This document shows positions 1-9,374 of a stretch of 64,000 nt of DNA, in pieces; the first letter of the stretch is position 1; each line of letters begins with the position of its first letter. Made by a program: the position numbers and the translations under genes. Below the pieces are notes generated by a model, which was not told where the DNA came from, did no database searches, and saw nothing but the letters and a program-made list of their open reading frames with translations. The stretch comes from Candidatus Methylopumilus turicensis (lineage in GTDB: Bacteria; Pseudomonadota; Gammaproteobacteria; Burkholderiales; Methylophilaceae): the NCBI RefSeq assembly GCF_000953015.1, contig NZ_LN794158.1, positions 806,001 to 870,000 of the forward strand, written 5' to 3'.

Positions 1-318
1 TACATGGGCTGACATAAAGAATCTCTCCATCTATCTACGTTATATATGTTCTTCACCAACCAATTTAACGTAAATATTTTTGTTTTCAGAGTGTTATGCT
101 TTGTGTGATTTTTTTATTGACGATCACTTAAAAGCAGAAAAAGTAAAAGTAGTATTTTGCCTAATAAGCGGTCTTATGTCACGCTGAATAGCGTGTTTGT
201 GAGCAAGAATGCTTGAATATTTCCTGTTCTTTAATTTTAGGCGGAAACTATTTTTATGGCTCAAGCATCAAAAAAAAGTTAAAGTAGTTTTAATGTTATT
301 AAAAAGAAAGTTGTCAAT
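1..318. other. Non-coding stretch at window edge
   Basis: I see no convincing gene here on either strand. It holds a small perfect hairpin (CACGCT at 180-185, loop GAAT, AGCGTG at 190-195) and a run of eight A at 270-277. No tRNA-like cloverleaf or clean promoter is evident. It may carry the 5' region of the small ORF at 319. Confidence 0.5.
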
Positions 319-483
319 ATGAGCCAAGTAAACGAAAACAGCAGGACATCACTAAGTCATCTAGAGGAAACGTTGGCTAAAGCCTGTTTTTGTAAGCTTA
401 GAGAGTCTTGCCCAGACAAAACAAGCCGTGACTGTCTGAAAGAGCGCAATATCTATAAAGAATTTATGCAAAAACAATCTTAA
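319..483 (+). CDS. Small cysteine-rich hypothetical protein (54 aa)
   Basis: An open frame of 54 codons runs from ATG at 319 to TAA at 481-483 and ends tail to tail with yaeQ, the two stop codons overlapping. The product is soluble-looking and charged. Its four cysteines (residues 23, 25, 31 and 39) are arranged C-x-C-x5-C-x7-C, which could bind a metal, though that is inference. The upstream sequence AAAGAAAG is at best a weak ribosome binding site. I do not recognise the family. The cysteine pattern and neat fit against the next gene argue for a real gene; the short length argues for caution. Confidence 0.45.
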   Translation: MSQVNENSRTSLSHLEETLAKACFCKLRESCPDKTSRDCLKERNIYKEFMQKQS

Positions 484-1019
484 TTGAAAGTCTTTAAAAC
501 GGATGGTAACAGCGTAAAGCTCCCGGCATCGTGTGTTACCAACATTTCATTGTCTTGAATCGTGCAACTGATATTCATGTTTCTAGTTGCTGCATTCGCA
601 AGTTCCTCTGTATCAGGCAAGTTAATCACAGTTAAATTATCTAGCTTAAGTAGCGCTTTGCTGTTTTGATTCCACCACATATCAGCATTACGACCGCCAT
701 ACAGCACCAAGGCAACTTGGTCTGAGCGTCCGCAAGCTTTACGCAAAACGCGCTCATCAGGCAAGCCCACTTCGATCCAAAGCTCAATCGCGCCCGTCAA
801 ATCTTTTTGCCATAAGTCAGGCTCTTCATCATCACTTAAACCTTTACCAAAGGCCAAAGAATCGCTGGCAAAGAATGCAAATGCAATCAACCTCACCATT
901 AGTCGTTCATCAGTTTCTGATGGGTGTCTGGCAAGCGTCAGACTATGTGCAGCATAGTAGTTACTGTCCATATTTGAGACTTGCAGATCGGCTTTATGGA
1001 TCGTAGATTTTAGTGCCAT
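480..1019 (-). CDS. yaeQ: YaeQ family protein
   Basis: A 179-residue protein matching the YaeQ family (about 180 aa in E. coli) over its whole length, beginning MALKSTIHKADLQVS, with the family segments around HPSETDERLMVRL and the tryptophan pair in DMWWNQNSKAL. YaeQ proteins have a PD-(D/E)XK nuclease-like fold. Their cellular role is not settled, so no catalytic function is claimed. The start overlaps the end of the S4-domain gene by 10 bp, so the two are probably co-transcribed and translationally coupled. The stop abuts that of the small convergent ORF. Confidence 0.88.
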   Translation of the reverse strand: MALKSTIHKADLQVSNMDSNYYAAHSLTLARHPSETDERLMVRLIAFAFFASDSLAFGKGLSDDEEPDLWQKDLTGAIELWIEVGLPDERVLRKACGRSDQVALVLYGGRNADMWWNQNSKALLKLDNLTVINLPDTEELANAATRNMNISCTIQDNEMLVTHDAGSFTLLPSVLKTFN

Positions 1020-1381
1020 GGTGACTTTTTCTCAGTGCTTTTCTCTGTCTTCTTGACAGCTTTAACGCCTGACGGCTTAATGCCAGCCCCACTTCTTCGA
1101 TTCGGCTGTCCTTTGCCGCGCACTTTAGGGGCTTTGACTTTAGGTGGCTTGATTTCAGCGTTAGGGTCGATGCTTATTAAGATGCGTTTACCTTCACATT
1201 CGATAATTTGGCCGGGTTTAATTTTCGCTGTTTTGCGCAGTTCTAATTGACCATCTACTTTTACCAAGCCCTCAGACACCATCGCTTTTCCGCGGCCGCC
1301 GCTATCAGCTAAATCCACTAGCTTGAGCAGGTTACATAGTTCAACGTATTCTGTATTTATAATAAATTCAATATCTTGCAT
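1010..1381 (-). CDS. S4-domain RNA-binding protein (YbcJ-like) with basic tail
   Basis: This 123-residue protein has an S4 RNA-binding fold in residues 5-70 (core LVDLADSGGRGKAMVSEGLVKVDG and then KIKPGQIIECEGKRI), the same module as in YbcJ and ribosomal protein S4. Residues 75-123 form a lysine-, proline- and glycine-rich tail likely to be disordered and RNA-contacting. YbcJ itself is only about 70 aa, so the tail is extra. It sits between trhO and yaeQ, overlapping yaeQ by 10 bp. An RNA- or ribosome-binding role is inferred from the domain; the exact target is unknown. Confidence 0.82.
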   Translation of the reverse strand: MQDIEFIINTEYVELCNLLKLVDLADSGGRGKAMVSEGLVKVDGQLELRKTAKIKPGQIIECEGKRILISIDPNAEIKPPKVKAPKVRGKGQPNRRSGAGIKPSGVKAVKKTEKSTEKKSPWH

Positions 1382-1409
1382 TATATTTTCTTAAGTGATA
1401 GATGAGGTT

Positions 1410-2339
1410 TTATTGCTTTTCTTTTTTAATGACTTTACCAATATGTGCTTCGCCACGTTTTTTAGCTAGGGCCATTTGTTTTTGACGTTCAGCCACACTT
1501 GCGCGTTTTTCTTCGGTGAGTTTATCAAAGCAATGCGGACATGAGATACCTGCTACATATTGCTCGCTTTGCATTTCTTCTGGCGAAAGCGGATGTCGGC
1601 AGGCGTGGCACTGGTCGTAATCGCCAATCTCTAGGCCGTGCTTCACTGATACGCGTTGGTCAAACACAAAGCATTCGCCTTCCCAGAGGCTCTCTTCTTT
1701 TGGCACCTCTTCTAAATACTTTAGGATGCCGCCTTGCAAGTGATACACCTCTTCAAAGCCTTGCTCCATCATGTAGGAGCTGGCTTTTTCGCATCGGATG
1801 CCTCCAGTACAGAACATGGCGACTTTTTTATGTTTATTTGCGTCTAAATTTTTGCTGACGTATTCAGGAAACTCTCTAAACGTTGTTGTTTTAGGGTCGA
1901 TGGCCCCTTTAAAAGTGCCGATGTCGTATTCGTAGTCATTGCGCGTATCAATTACAATGACATCCGGGTCTGAGATAATGGCATTCCAATCTTGCGGTTT
2001 GATGTAGGTGCCTACCTTGTAGTTAGGATCTATGCCTGCCACCCCCAGGGTGACTATTTCTTTTTTAATTCGCACTTTCATTCGGTAAAAAGGTGTTTCA
2101 TGCGCATAAGACTCTTTGTGCTCTAAATCTGCCAAGCGCTGATCTTGTTTCAAGAAGTGAATAAGTGCATCAATTTCTTCGCGACTAGCGGCAACTGTGC
2201 CATTGATGCCCTCTTCCGCCAAAAGAAGGGTGCCTTTTATGTTGTGAGCAACACAGAAATTAAGCAATTTAGGCTGAAACTCTTTGTAGTCATTGAGTTT
2301 TGCAAATTTATAGAGCGCGGCAACAATAAAATTGGGCAA
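1410..2339 (-). CDS. trhO: tRNA uridine(34) hydroxylase TrhO (YceA, rhodanese family)
   Basis: TrhO uses oxygen to make 5-hydroxyuridine at the wobble base of certain tRNAs. The product has an N-terminal acylphosphatase-like domain ([15 protein letters not shown]), a rhodanese domain with the loop [12 protein letters not shown] carrying the likely catalytic cysteine (residue 177), and a C-terminal segment with two CxxC pairs (CHAC, CPHC) that may hold zinc. Start choice: TTG at 2339-2337 has a strong AGAGAGGA upstream and begins at the family's usual point (309 aa). A further upstream TTG at 2390 would add 17 residues but lies 7 bp after the repressor gene with no ribosome binding site. Closely follows the TetR-type gene. 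Confidence 0.9.
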   Translation of the reverse strand: MPNFIVAALYKFAKLNDYKEFQPKLLNFCVAHNIKGTLLLAEEGINGTVAASREEIDALIHFLKQDQRLADLEHKESYAHETPFYRMKVRIKKEIVTLGVAGIDPNYKVGTYIKPQDWNAIISDPDVIVIDTRNDYEYDIGTFKGAIDPKTTTFREFPEYVSKNLDANKHKKVAMFCTGGIRCEKASSYMMEQGFEEVYHLQGGILKYLEEVPKEESLWEGECFVFDQRVSVKHGLEIGDYDQCHACRHPLSPEEMQSEQYVAGISCPHCFDKLTEEKRASVAERQKQMALAKKRGEAHIGKVIKKEKQ

Positions 2340-2397
2340 TTTATCCTCTCTGCGTTGGGCTGTTTTTGATAGGTCGCTATCATAAGCCAAGCAAGGC

Positions 2398-3015
2398 TTA
2401 TTTTCTACGCAAATTGATGTGACTAATTATCAAATCCTGGGTGTTTTTTCTAAAATACTCCCCATCAATATCCTTTACCCACATATGCAATAGGCCACTA
2501 AAAAATAAATGGGTGTCTAACGCGAGCTCCGAAGGTGTTTGTCGCGTGTTAAGCTGTTCTTTGTCATCAGCTCTTCTGTAGAGCTCTTCGAGCTTTTTAA
2601 TGATGCCATCACAGTTCATCAGGATTTGCTTTAGTACACCTGAAAATTCTTCAACATATTCACACTTGATCATCATAATTTCATAGGTTTCACGTGTGGC
2701 AGCAGAGTCATTGAGGGCCTCAATCGTCCCTAGGAGAAAGTTTTCAATTTGAGAAAGCGGATCTAAATTTGTAGTCAGCTGCAAATTATCATCAATTCGA
2801 TCGATAAGAGGCAAGAAAACTTGCTCTCGCATGGCGCTAAACAATTCAGTTTTGTTTGCAAAATGCCAATAAACAGCTCCTCGGGTTACGCCTGCCGCAG
2901 TAGCAATATTTTCCATGCTTGTTCTACTGACACCACGTTTTAAAAAAACTTCACGCGCAGCGTCAATGATGCGATATCTGGTTATTTCCGCATTTTCTTT
3001 TGTTTGTCTCACCAT
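2398..3015 (-). CDS. acrR: TetR/AcrR-family transcriptional repressor of the adjacent RND pump
   Basis: A 205-residue regulator with an N-terminal TetR helix-turn-helix (roughly residues 12-58, including [21 protein letters not shown]) and a helical ligand-binding C-terminal domain. The start resembles AcrR/TtgR/MexR2-type repressors, which bind hydrophobic drugs and release the promoter of an RND efflux operon. It is divergent from the adaptor gene, and the 172-bp gap contains a perfect palindrome like the E. coli AcrR operator. That arrangement supports repression of the pump and probably of itself. Ligand specificity cannot be read from the sequence. The symbol is by analogy. Confidence 0.85.
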   Translation of the reverse strand: MVRQTKENAEITRYRIIDAAREVFLKRGVSRTSMENIATAAGVTRGAVYWHFANKTELFSAMREQVFLPLIDRIDDNLQLTTNLDPLSQIENFLLGTIEALNDSAATRETYEIMMIKCEYVEEFSGVLKQILMNCDGIIKKLEELYRRADDKEQLNTRQTPSELALDTHLFFSGLLHMWVKDIDGEYFRKNTQDLIISHINLRRK

Positions 3016-3114
3016 GGGTTAATCACTTACACCTTAAAAATCTTTTGAAGCACTCAATATATTTGCGCATGTTTTTAAACGATTGAAACACGTGTACTTG
3101 CAAGCCTGTTTCTA

Positions 3115-3125
3115 TATAATATACA
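3115..3125 (+). promoter_or_regulatory. Candidate -10 region of the efflux operon promoter
   Basis: TATAAT at 3115-3120 is a perfect -10 hexamer, but the matching -35 is poor. An alternative is TTGCAA at 3098-3103, 16 bp before TATACA at 3120-3125. In either reading RNA polymerase would cover the palindrome at 3122-3141, fitting repression by the divergent TetR-type protein. Confidence 0.5.
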
Positions 3126-3141
3126 TACAACTTTGTATGTA
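3122..3141. promoter_or_regulatory. AcrR-type operator palindrome
   Basis: TACATACAA at 3122-3130 and TTGTATGTA at 3133-3141 are perfect 9-bp inverted repeats separated by CT. The E. coli AcrR operator has the same outer half-sites (TACATACA and TGTATGTA). The site lies between the divergent repressor and pump genes and overlaps or directly follows the candidate -10. Binding by the neighbouring repressor is inferred. Confidence 0.75.
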
Positions 3142-3187
3142 AACAAGCATTACCTGAATTAATCCTTTAAAAGACATGGAGTTAACA

Positions 3188-4381
3188 ATGCCAACCTTAT
3201 TTCTAAAACACGGCGCTAAATCAAGTGTTTCGCATCTCCTCATGATTTGCGTAGTGGCAAGCTTGGGATTGGTTGCCTGTGGCAAAAAAGAAGAGGCCGC
3301 GCCGCAGGGTGCTGGCATGGTGATGCCTGTGAGTGTTATTTCAGTAAAATCAACTAGCGTGCCGATTACCGCTGAAGCGGTGGCGCAAACGGAAGGTGCA
3401 AAAGAAGTTGAAATCCGCCCGCGTGTTGGCGGTATTTTATTAAAGCGCATGTATGACGAAGGTGCTTCAGTAAAAGCAGGTCAAACCATGTTTTTGATTG
3501 ATCCAGCGCCATACCAAATTGCTTTGCAACAAGCTAAAGCGGCTTATTCAGCACAGCAGGCAAGAGTTGAGCAAGCGGTTCGTGAGGAAGCGCGTTTACG
3601 TACTTTGTTAGCGACCCAATCAATTAGTCAGCGCGAATACGACAATGCCAGCAGCGATAAGGCAACTTCACAGGCTAATCTTCAGCAAGCATTAGCAAAC
3701 GTGAGAGAGGCTGAGCTAAATCTTTCATATACCAATGTCACATCTCCACTGACGGGCGTTTCTGGTCGTTTCCAATTTTCCGAAGGGGCATTGGTTTCGC
3801 CTAATACAAGCTTATTAACAACGGTTTCTCAAATTTCTCCAATTTGGGTACGTTTTAGTTTGTCAGACAGTGAAATTAAGGTGCTAGGTGGCCATTTAAC
3901 AGAGAAAAATATTAAACAGGTTGCGATAGTGTTGCCTGATGGTAGTGAATACAAGCAAAAAGGTAAGCTTAACTTTTCGGCTAGCCAAATCGACCCTAAA
4001 TTAGGGACACAACAATTAAGAGCAACCTTTGAGAATAGCGAGCATCAATTATTGCCGGGGCAGTTCGTGAGAGCTCGCATTACAACAGGTGTTCGTAATG
4101 GTGTATTCCTCATTCCCCAAACTGCGGTTCTGACGAGCGACCAAGGCAAGTTTGTATTTGTTGCGGATAAAGACAATGCAGGCAAAGTTGTTGCTGCTGT
4201 TCGCCCAATTAAAGAGGGTGGCTGGCTGGGTAATGATTGGGTGGTGCTTGAAGGTCTAAAAGAAGGCGACCAAGTGATTGCGGATAATTTAATTAAAGTA
4301 CGCCCTGGTGCACCAGTCAATCCTCATCCATTTGGCACAGCTCCGGCAATGCCTGCTGCTAATCCTGCTAAAGCTAAGTAA
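3188..4381 (+). CDS. RND efflux periplasmic adaptor (AcrA/MexA family lipoprotein)
   Basis: The 397-residue product is a membrane-fusion adaptor linking the inner-membrane pump to the outer-membrane channel. It begins with a lipoprotein signal whose lipobox LVAC places the modified cysteine at residue 31. The lipoyl/hairpin region follows (EGASVKAGQTMFLIDPAPYQIALQQAKA, then a coiled-coil rich in Q, A and E), then the beta-barrel and membrane-proximal domains (AVLTSDQGKFVFV). ATG at 3188 is preferred over ATG at 3176 because GGAG at 3178-3181 is well spaced for it. First gene of a three-gene efflux operon, 6 bp before the pump gene. Substrates are probably hydrophobic toxicants but this is not determinable here. 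Confidence 0.92.
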   Translation: MPTLFLKHGAKSSVSHLLMICVVASLGLVACGKKEEAAPQGAGMVMPVSVISVKSTSVPITAEAVAQTEGAKEVEIRPRVGGILLKRMYDEGASVKAGQTMFLIDPAPYQIALQQAKAAYSAQQARVEQAVREEARLRTLLATQSISQREYDNASSDKATSQANLQQALANVREAELNLSYTNVTSPLTGVSGRFQFSEGALVSPNTSLLTTVSQISPIWVRFSLSDSEIKVLGGHLTEKNIKQVAIVLPDGSEYKQKGKLNFSASQIDPKLGTQQLRATFENSEHQLLPGQFVRARITTGVRNGVFLIPQTAVLTSDQGKFVFVADKDNAGKVVAAVRPIKEGGWLGNDWVVLEGLKEGDQVIADNLIKVRPGAPVNPHPFGTAPAMPAANPAKAK

Positions 4382-4387
4382 TCGAAT

Positions 4388-7300
4388 ATGAAAAACTTCA
4401 CACGATTTTTTATTACTCGGCCAATTTTTGCGTCGGTGCTATCTATTATTATTGTGCTGGCTGGCTTAGCGGCGGCATTTAAGCTGCCAGTCGCACAATA
4501 CCCACAAATTGCGCCGCCAACGGTGACGATTACCGCGGTTTATCCTGGTGCAAGCGCCGATACATTATCTAAAACCGTTGCTGCGCCAATTGAAGAGCAG
4601 TTAAGTGGTGTTGATAACTTGCTATATTTCAACTCTAGCGCTGACTCCAGCGGTACCTTGGTCATTACAGCCACTTTTGAGATTGGCACCAACGTTGACC
4701 AAGCAACATTTAACGTCAGCAATCGCGTCAATATTGCAACGCCTCGTTTGCCTGATGAAGTTCGTCGTAACGGCTTAATTGTTCAAAAAAAATCGAACGA
4801 TATTTTGCTTGTGGTGATGCTTACTTCAAAAGACAAAAACCATAATCGTCTATTCCTTAGCAATTACGCCACGCTGAATGTCATGGATGAAATGAAGCGC
4901 GTTAAAGGCGTTGGCGATGCAGCAATCTTCGGTGGGCAAGATTACTCTATGCGCGTTTGGCTTCGTCCAGATCGCATGGCACAACTTGGTGTGAGTACAA
5001 CAGATATATCGAATGCGATTACTGCGCAAAATAATCAATATGCGGCGGGTAAGATCGGCCAAGAGCCAGCGCCACCTTCTCAGCAGTTGGTTTATACCGT
5101 CACAGCAAAAGGTCGCTTGGTTGACCCAGAGCAGTTTGGCAATGTCATTATCAGAGCTGATGGCCCTAATGGCGTTCTGTATCTAAAAGACGTTGCACGC
5201 ATTGAGCTTGGGGCTCAAAACTACAACGTAGCTTCAACGCTTGATGGCACGCCAGGTGTTGCCATACCTATCTTTTTACAAACAGGTGCAAATGCGCTTG
5301 ATACTGCTAAAAATATCAAGCTAAAGATGGAAGAGCTGAAAGCACAATTCCCAGATGGCATGCAATATAGTATCCCTTACGATACGAGCGATTTTGTTAA
5401 GGCGACCATTAACGAGGTATTCCATACCTTTGCAGAAGCTTTGATATTGGTGGTGTTGGTAGTCTTTTTATTCTTACAAAGCTGGCGCGCTACGCTCATT
5501 CCTATCATTGCCGTGCCTATTTCTTTAATCGGAACTTTTGCTGGACTCTACCTGTTTGGCTTTTCTATCAATTTACTTACCTTATTTGCCATGATTTTGG
5601 CGATTGGTATTGTTGTGGATGATGCGATTGTGGTGCTCGAAAATACCGAGCGCTTGATGACCGAAGAGAATATGGCGCCACTGCCTGCTGCAATTAAGTC
5701 AATTAGTCAGGTGTCTGCGGCAGTTGTGGCGATTGTGCTCGTTCTTTGCGCCGTGTTTGTGCCAGTAGCGTTCCAAGGCGGCATTGCGGGTGAGCTGTAT
5801 AGACAATTTGCGGTGACAGTAGCGATTGCTGTGGTGATTTCAGGCATTGTTGCGCTCACACTGACACCAGCGCTTTGCGCCATGATTTTGAAGAAATCCA
5901 ATACTGAAAATGCCTTTTTCAGAAAATTCAATCACGGCTTCGGGCGCATGACTAATTTCTATACTGGCACTGTAAGCAAAACGCTTAATCATAAAGTGGT
6001 TGGTGGGTTAGTGTTTGCCGTGATTGTGGCAATCGTTGCGGTGTTGTTCAGACAGGTGCCGGGTAGCTTTGTGCCTGCTGAAGATCAAGGCTACGTGGTG
6101 ACTATTGTCATCATGCCTGACGGGGCGACATTGAACCGCACATCCAAAACCACAGAAGCCATTAGGTCCGCGATAGCCCACGATCCAGCTGTGGCACATG
6201 AGTTTGCGGTGAATGGTTTTGAATTGCTCACAGGTGCAAATAAAACTAACTCAGCGACCATGTTTGTGCGCCTCAAGGATTGGAAAGCGCGCGAAACAAG
6301 TGCGACTGATATTGTGGGGAAATTGTTTGGAATTGGTATGAGTCAGCCAGATGGCTTGGCGATAGCCGTTAATCCACCTGCGATACGCGGTTTAGGCTCA
6401 GCTGGTGGCTTTGAAGTCTACGTACAAAGTCAACGCGATACTGACCCGATCAAGCTTGCAGCGGTCATGAACGGCTTTATTGATGCCATGCGTGCTGAGC
6501 CAACATTAACAGGCTTAAATTCATTTTTCCGTCCGACAGTGCCACAGCTTTTAATTGAGGTGGATGAGGCAAAGGCGCTTTCACAAGGTGTCCGAATTGC
6601 TGATATTTACGCAACCTTACAAAGTACGATGGGCGCTTTTTATGTGAATGACTTTAACCGTAATGGCCGTACATACCGTGTTCAATTACAAGCGGAGCCT
6701 GAGTTCCGTATGAACCCTGAAGACTTGGGTAAGGTATATGTGCGTAGTCAAGGCGGCAATATGATTCCACTTTCAGCATTGAGCAAGGTTAGCAATATTG
6801 TTGGTGCAGAGCAGTTGGAGCGTTATAACGGCTTGCTCTCTGCCAAAGTGTTTGGCAGTGGTGCGCCAGGCGTGAGTTCTGGTGATGCGATTAAAACAGT
6901 TGAACGGATCGCTAAGGAAAACTTACCAGATGGCTACAAAATAGCTTGGACAGGCCAGGCCTATCAAGAGAAGCGCACAGGCTCTGCGGCGCTATATGCT
7001 TTTGGCTTTGCCATCATTATGGTGTTCCTGATTTTGGCGGCGCAATTTGAAACTTGGGCATTGCCATTGGCAGTGATTATGGCGGTGCCGTTTGCGCTTG
7101 CAGGTGCGCTGTTAGCGGTTCTCCTGCGCGGTATGCCGAATGACATTTACTTCCAAATCGGTTTAATTACCTTGATTGGCTTGGCCGCAAAGAATGCGAT
7201 TCTGATTGTGGAATTTGCCGAGCAAAAAATGGAAGAAGGCATGCCGGTTGCACAAGCTGCGCTTGAAGCTGCTAGGTTGCGTTTTAGACCGATTGTGATG

Positions 7301-7525
7301 ACTTCGATGGCTTTTGTACTTGGTATCTTGCCATTGGTTGTTGCGACAGGTGCTGGTGCTGCAGCGCGCCGTTCTATGGGCACAGGTGTATTTGGCGGCA
7401 TGATACTAGCCACTTTTATTGCCACTATTTTTATTCCTCTGTTCTTTACATGGCTGAGCGGCAAACACGTCAGACAGCATGGCCATGTTGGCAAGGAAGA
7501 ATTGCAAGAGAAAGAAACTCAATGA
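4388..7525 (+). CDS. RND multidrug efflux pump, inner membrane (AcrB/MexB, HAE1 family)
   Basis: At 1045 residues this has the normal length for the proton-driven trimeric pump AcrB. It begins with the usual N-terminus (FFITRPIFASVLSIIIVLAG, TM1), has two large periplasmic loops and 12 transmembrane segments. The proton-relay aspartates in TM4 are present (GIVVDDAIVV, D411 and D412), as is the lysine in TM10 (GLAAKNAIL, K935). The stop overlaps the ATG of the outer-membrane component (ATGA), indicating translational coupling. It is the energy-using part of the three-gene operon presumably repressed by the divergent TetR-type regulator. Confidence 0.95.
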   Translation: MKNFTRFFITRPIFASVLSIIIVLAGLAAAFKLPVAQYPQIAPPTVTITAVYPGASADTLSKTVAAPIEEQLSGVDNLLYFNSSADSSGTLVITATFEIGTNVDQATFNVSNRVNIATPRLPDEVRRNGLIVQKKSNDILLVVMLTSKDKNHNRLFLSNYATLNVMDEMKRVKGVGDAAIFGGQDYSMRVWLRPDRMAQLGVSTTDISNAITAQNNQYAAGKIGQEPAPPSQQLVYTVTAKGRLVDPEQFGNVIIRADGPNGVLYLKDVARIELGAQNYNVASTLDGTPGVAIPIFLQTGANALDTAKNIKLKMEELKAQFPDGMQYSIPYDTSDFVKATINEVFHTFAEALILVVLVVFLFLQSWRATLIPIIAVPISLIGTFAGLYLFGFSINLLTLFAMILAIGIVVDDAIVVLENTERLMTEENMAPLPAAIKSISQVSAAVVAIVLVLCAVFVPVAFQGGIAGELYRQFAVTVAIAVVISGIVALTLTPALCAMILKKSNTENAFFRKFNHGFGRMTNFYTGTVSKTLNHKVVGGLVFAVIVAIVAVLFRQVPGSFVPAEDQGYVVTIVIMPDGATLNRTSKTTEAIRSAIAHDPAVAHEFAVNGFELLTGANKTNSATMFVRLKDWKARETSATDIVGKLFGIGMSQPDGLAIAVNPPAIRGLGSAGGFEVYVQSQRDTDPIKLAAVMNGFIDAMRAEPTLTGLNSFFRPTVPQLLIEVDEAKALSQGVRIADIYATLQSTMGAFYVNDFNRNGRTYRVQLQAEPEFRMNPEDLGKVYVRSQGGNMIPLSALSKVSNIVGAEQLERYNGLLSAKVFGSGAPGVSSGDAIKTVERIAKENLPDGYKIAWTGQAYQEKRTGSAALYAFGFAIIMVFLILAAQFETWALPLAVIMAVPFALAGALLAVLLRGMPNDIYFQIGLITLIGLAAKNAILIVEFAEQKMEEGMPVAQAALEAARLRFRPIVMTSMAFVLGILPLVVATGAGAAARRSMGTGVFGGMILATFIATIFIPLFFTWLSGKHVRQHGHVGKEELQEKETQ

Positions 7526-8934
7526 AATTAAAACAGCTAATTAGATTGTCTGTAGCACTGCCGGCATTCAGTTTGGTGGCTTGTCAGATGGTCGGCCCCG
7601 ATTATTTTAGACCTAAGCAAGCTTTGCCTGCTAGCTACCAAGAAGAACAAACGACTGATGCTTCAGAGGCAATAAGTAATCAATGGTGGACGCTTTATAA
7701 CGATGAGGTGCTCAATGACTTGATTGCAAAAGCCAGTAAAAATAATACTGACCTTAAGATTGCGGTGGCACGTATAGAAGAAGCTGATGGCTTCATGCGC
7801 GAAGTGGGCGCAGCCTTATTTCCCCAAGTGAATCTTGATTCAAGCGGAAATCGTTTCAGGGTGACGGAGTTGGGTGCTGTGCCTATGTTTAAAGGCATGA
7901 GCCCAACCAGAAGCAATTTTAATGTCAGGTTAGGCACGACTTTTGAATTGGATTTTTGGGGAAAATTTCGCCGTGCGCAAGAGTCAGCCAAAGCCCAAGC
8001 TTTAGCTTCAAGATTTGCCAGAGACACCGTTGATTTATCGCTTAAAAGTTTGGTAACAGGTGACTACTTATTGCTACGCAGTTTGGAAGCGCAAATTGAG
8101 CTTTCTAAAGCAAGTATGAAAAGTCGTGAAGATAGCCTTGCATTAACTCAGCGTCGCCTAGAAGGCGGTGTATCTTCAGCGCTGGATGTGCATCAGGCTG
8201 AGGTGGCTTACAACAATCTCAAAGCACAATTGGCTGATTTAACTCGTCAACGGGCTATTATTCAGCATCAGTTGGCCGTGCTCACAGGTGATTTAGACTT
8301 GAATATTGCGGCGGGGGATATTAAGTCCTTACCTATCCCACCTGTTCCGCCTGTCGGCATGCCATCAACACTATTGGAAGCGCGTCCTGACGTCCGCCAA
8401 GCTGAGCAGAACTTAATCGCTGCTAATGCAAAAATCGGGGTGGCTAAAGCTGCTTTATTCCCAACGATTTCGCTCACAGCTGGTTTGGGTGGTGAAAGTA
8501 AAGACTTGGGTGACGTATTGAAATCTGCCGCCAGAATCTGGAATGGTGGCTTGAGTTTAAATCTTCCGGTGTTTGATTCTGGCCGATTAAGTTCAAAAGT
8601 GGATCAAGCGACAGCAGCGAAGAAGCAATTGCTGGGGAGTTATGAGCGCGCTGTTCAAAATGCATTCACTGAGGTGAATGATGCTTTGGTGAATGTTCGC
8701 CAAAACACAGAGCGTGAAGCAGCGCTTAACGCAAGTCAGTCATCTGCTAGCAAAGCATTAGAAATCGCAAATAATCGCTATAAGTCAGGCTACACAGGTT
8801 ATTTAGAAGTGCTGGATGCGCAGCGCGTTTTTAACGACGCCTCATTAGCTTTTGTGCAAAGTCGCCAAGCAAGGCTAACTTCAACGGTGGAGTTATTTAA
8901 GGCGCTTGGCGGGGGTTGGGTAGCCGCTAAATAG
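7522..8934 (+). CDS. Outer membrane efflux channel lipoprotein (OprM/NodT family)
   Basis: A 470-residue TolC-like outer-membrane factor. It has a lipoprotein signal with lipobox LVAC and cysteine at residue 21, then the family opening MVGPDYFRP, a central NQWWTLYNDEVLNDLI segment and two repeated outer-membrane-efflux domains with long helical coils (LEGGVSSALDVHQAEVAY; YKSGYTGYLEVLDAQR). The start is the ATG at 7522 within the pump stop codon. An in-frame upstream ATG at 7450 would lack a signal peptide at its N-terminus. Third gene of the efflux operon. Its stop codon directly abuts that of the convergent SemiSWEET gene, leaving no room for a separate terminator. Confidence 0.93.
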   Translation: MKLKQLIRLSVALPAFSLVACQMVGPDYFRPKQALPASYQEEQTTDASEAISNQWWTLYNDEVLNDLIAKASKNNTDLKIAVARIEEADGFMREVGAALFPQVNLDSSGNRFRVTELGAVPMFKGMSPTRSNFNVRLGTTFELDFWGKFRRAQESAKAQALASRFARDTVDLSLKSLVTGDYLLLRSLEAQIELSKASMKSREDSLALTQRRLEGGVSSALDVHQAEVAYNNLKAQLADLTRQRAIIQHQLAVLTGDLDLNIAAGDIKSLPIPPVPPVGMPSTLLEARPDVRQAEQNLIAANAKIGVAKAALFPTISLTAGLGGESKDLGDVLKSAARIWNGGLSLNLPVFDSGRLSSKVDQATAAKKQLLGSYERAVQNAFTEVNDALVNVRQNTEREAALNASQSSASKALEIANNRYKSGYTGYLEVLDAQRVFNDASLAFVQSRQARLTSTVELFKALGGGWVAAK

Positions 8935-9207
8935 TTACTTTTTTTTGAGGACTTGCTGAATTTTCAATGCAAGCACGATGGCTGATAGTACCAAGGTGAT
9001 GGCGTTGGCGATAATCACCGGCATGCTATGGATCGTTAATCCATAAAAGAACCAAAGCGCTACGCCTGTGGTAAAAAGGCTATACATCGGCAATGAGATG
9101 CCTTCAAGGTTGCGTGTTTTCCATGATTGGTAAGCTTGCGGGGCAAAAGCAATGGTCGTGAGGAAAGCAGCACTATAGCCAAGGATGTCGCTTATATCTT
9201 GAGGCAT
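8935..9207 (-). CDS. SemiSWEET-type small transporter (MtN3/PQ-loop family)
   Basis: The 90-residue product is a single three-helix bundle of the SWEET family: TM1 near residues 7-25 with the PQ motif in FAPQAYQSWKTR, TM2 around 40-57, TM3 around 63-83, then a short basic tail (QQVLKKK). Bacterial SemiSWEETs work as dimers and can move sugars by facilitated diffusion. The actual substrate here is unknown. It stands alone on the minus strand between the efflux operon and gltX. Confidence 0.82.
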   Translation of the reverse strand: MPQDISDILGYSAAFLTTIAFAPQAYQSWKTRNLEGISLPMYSLFTTGVALWFFYGLTIHSMPVIIANAITLVLSAIVLALKIQQVLKKK

Positions 9208-9374
9208 ATTATTCTTAATCTGTTTTAAACGAGCACAGATTAAATCATGAGTCGTTAAATCACGGCTAGACTTTTTTAGTCAAACAACTTCTGTTTGCTT
9301 CATGCTCCAAGGCTGGCATGATAAAATCTAGATTAAATCTTAATCACTGAATTCAAGCAAAGATAATCAAAATA

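Noticed and set aside
180-195. Small hairpin as terminator or tRNA arm
   Set aside because: Six base pairs with no T-run after it and no cloverleaf around it.
3112-3450. 112-codon open frame antisense to the efflux adaptor
   Set aside because: It covers the promoter/operator region and the signal peptide of the adaptor; the translation has no recognisable features.
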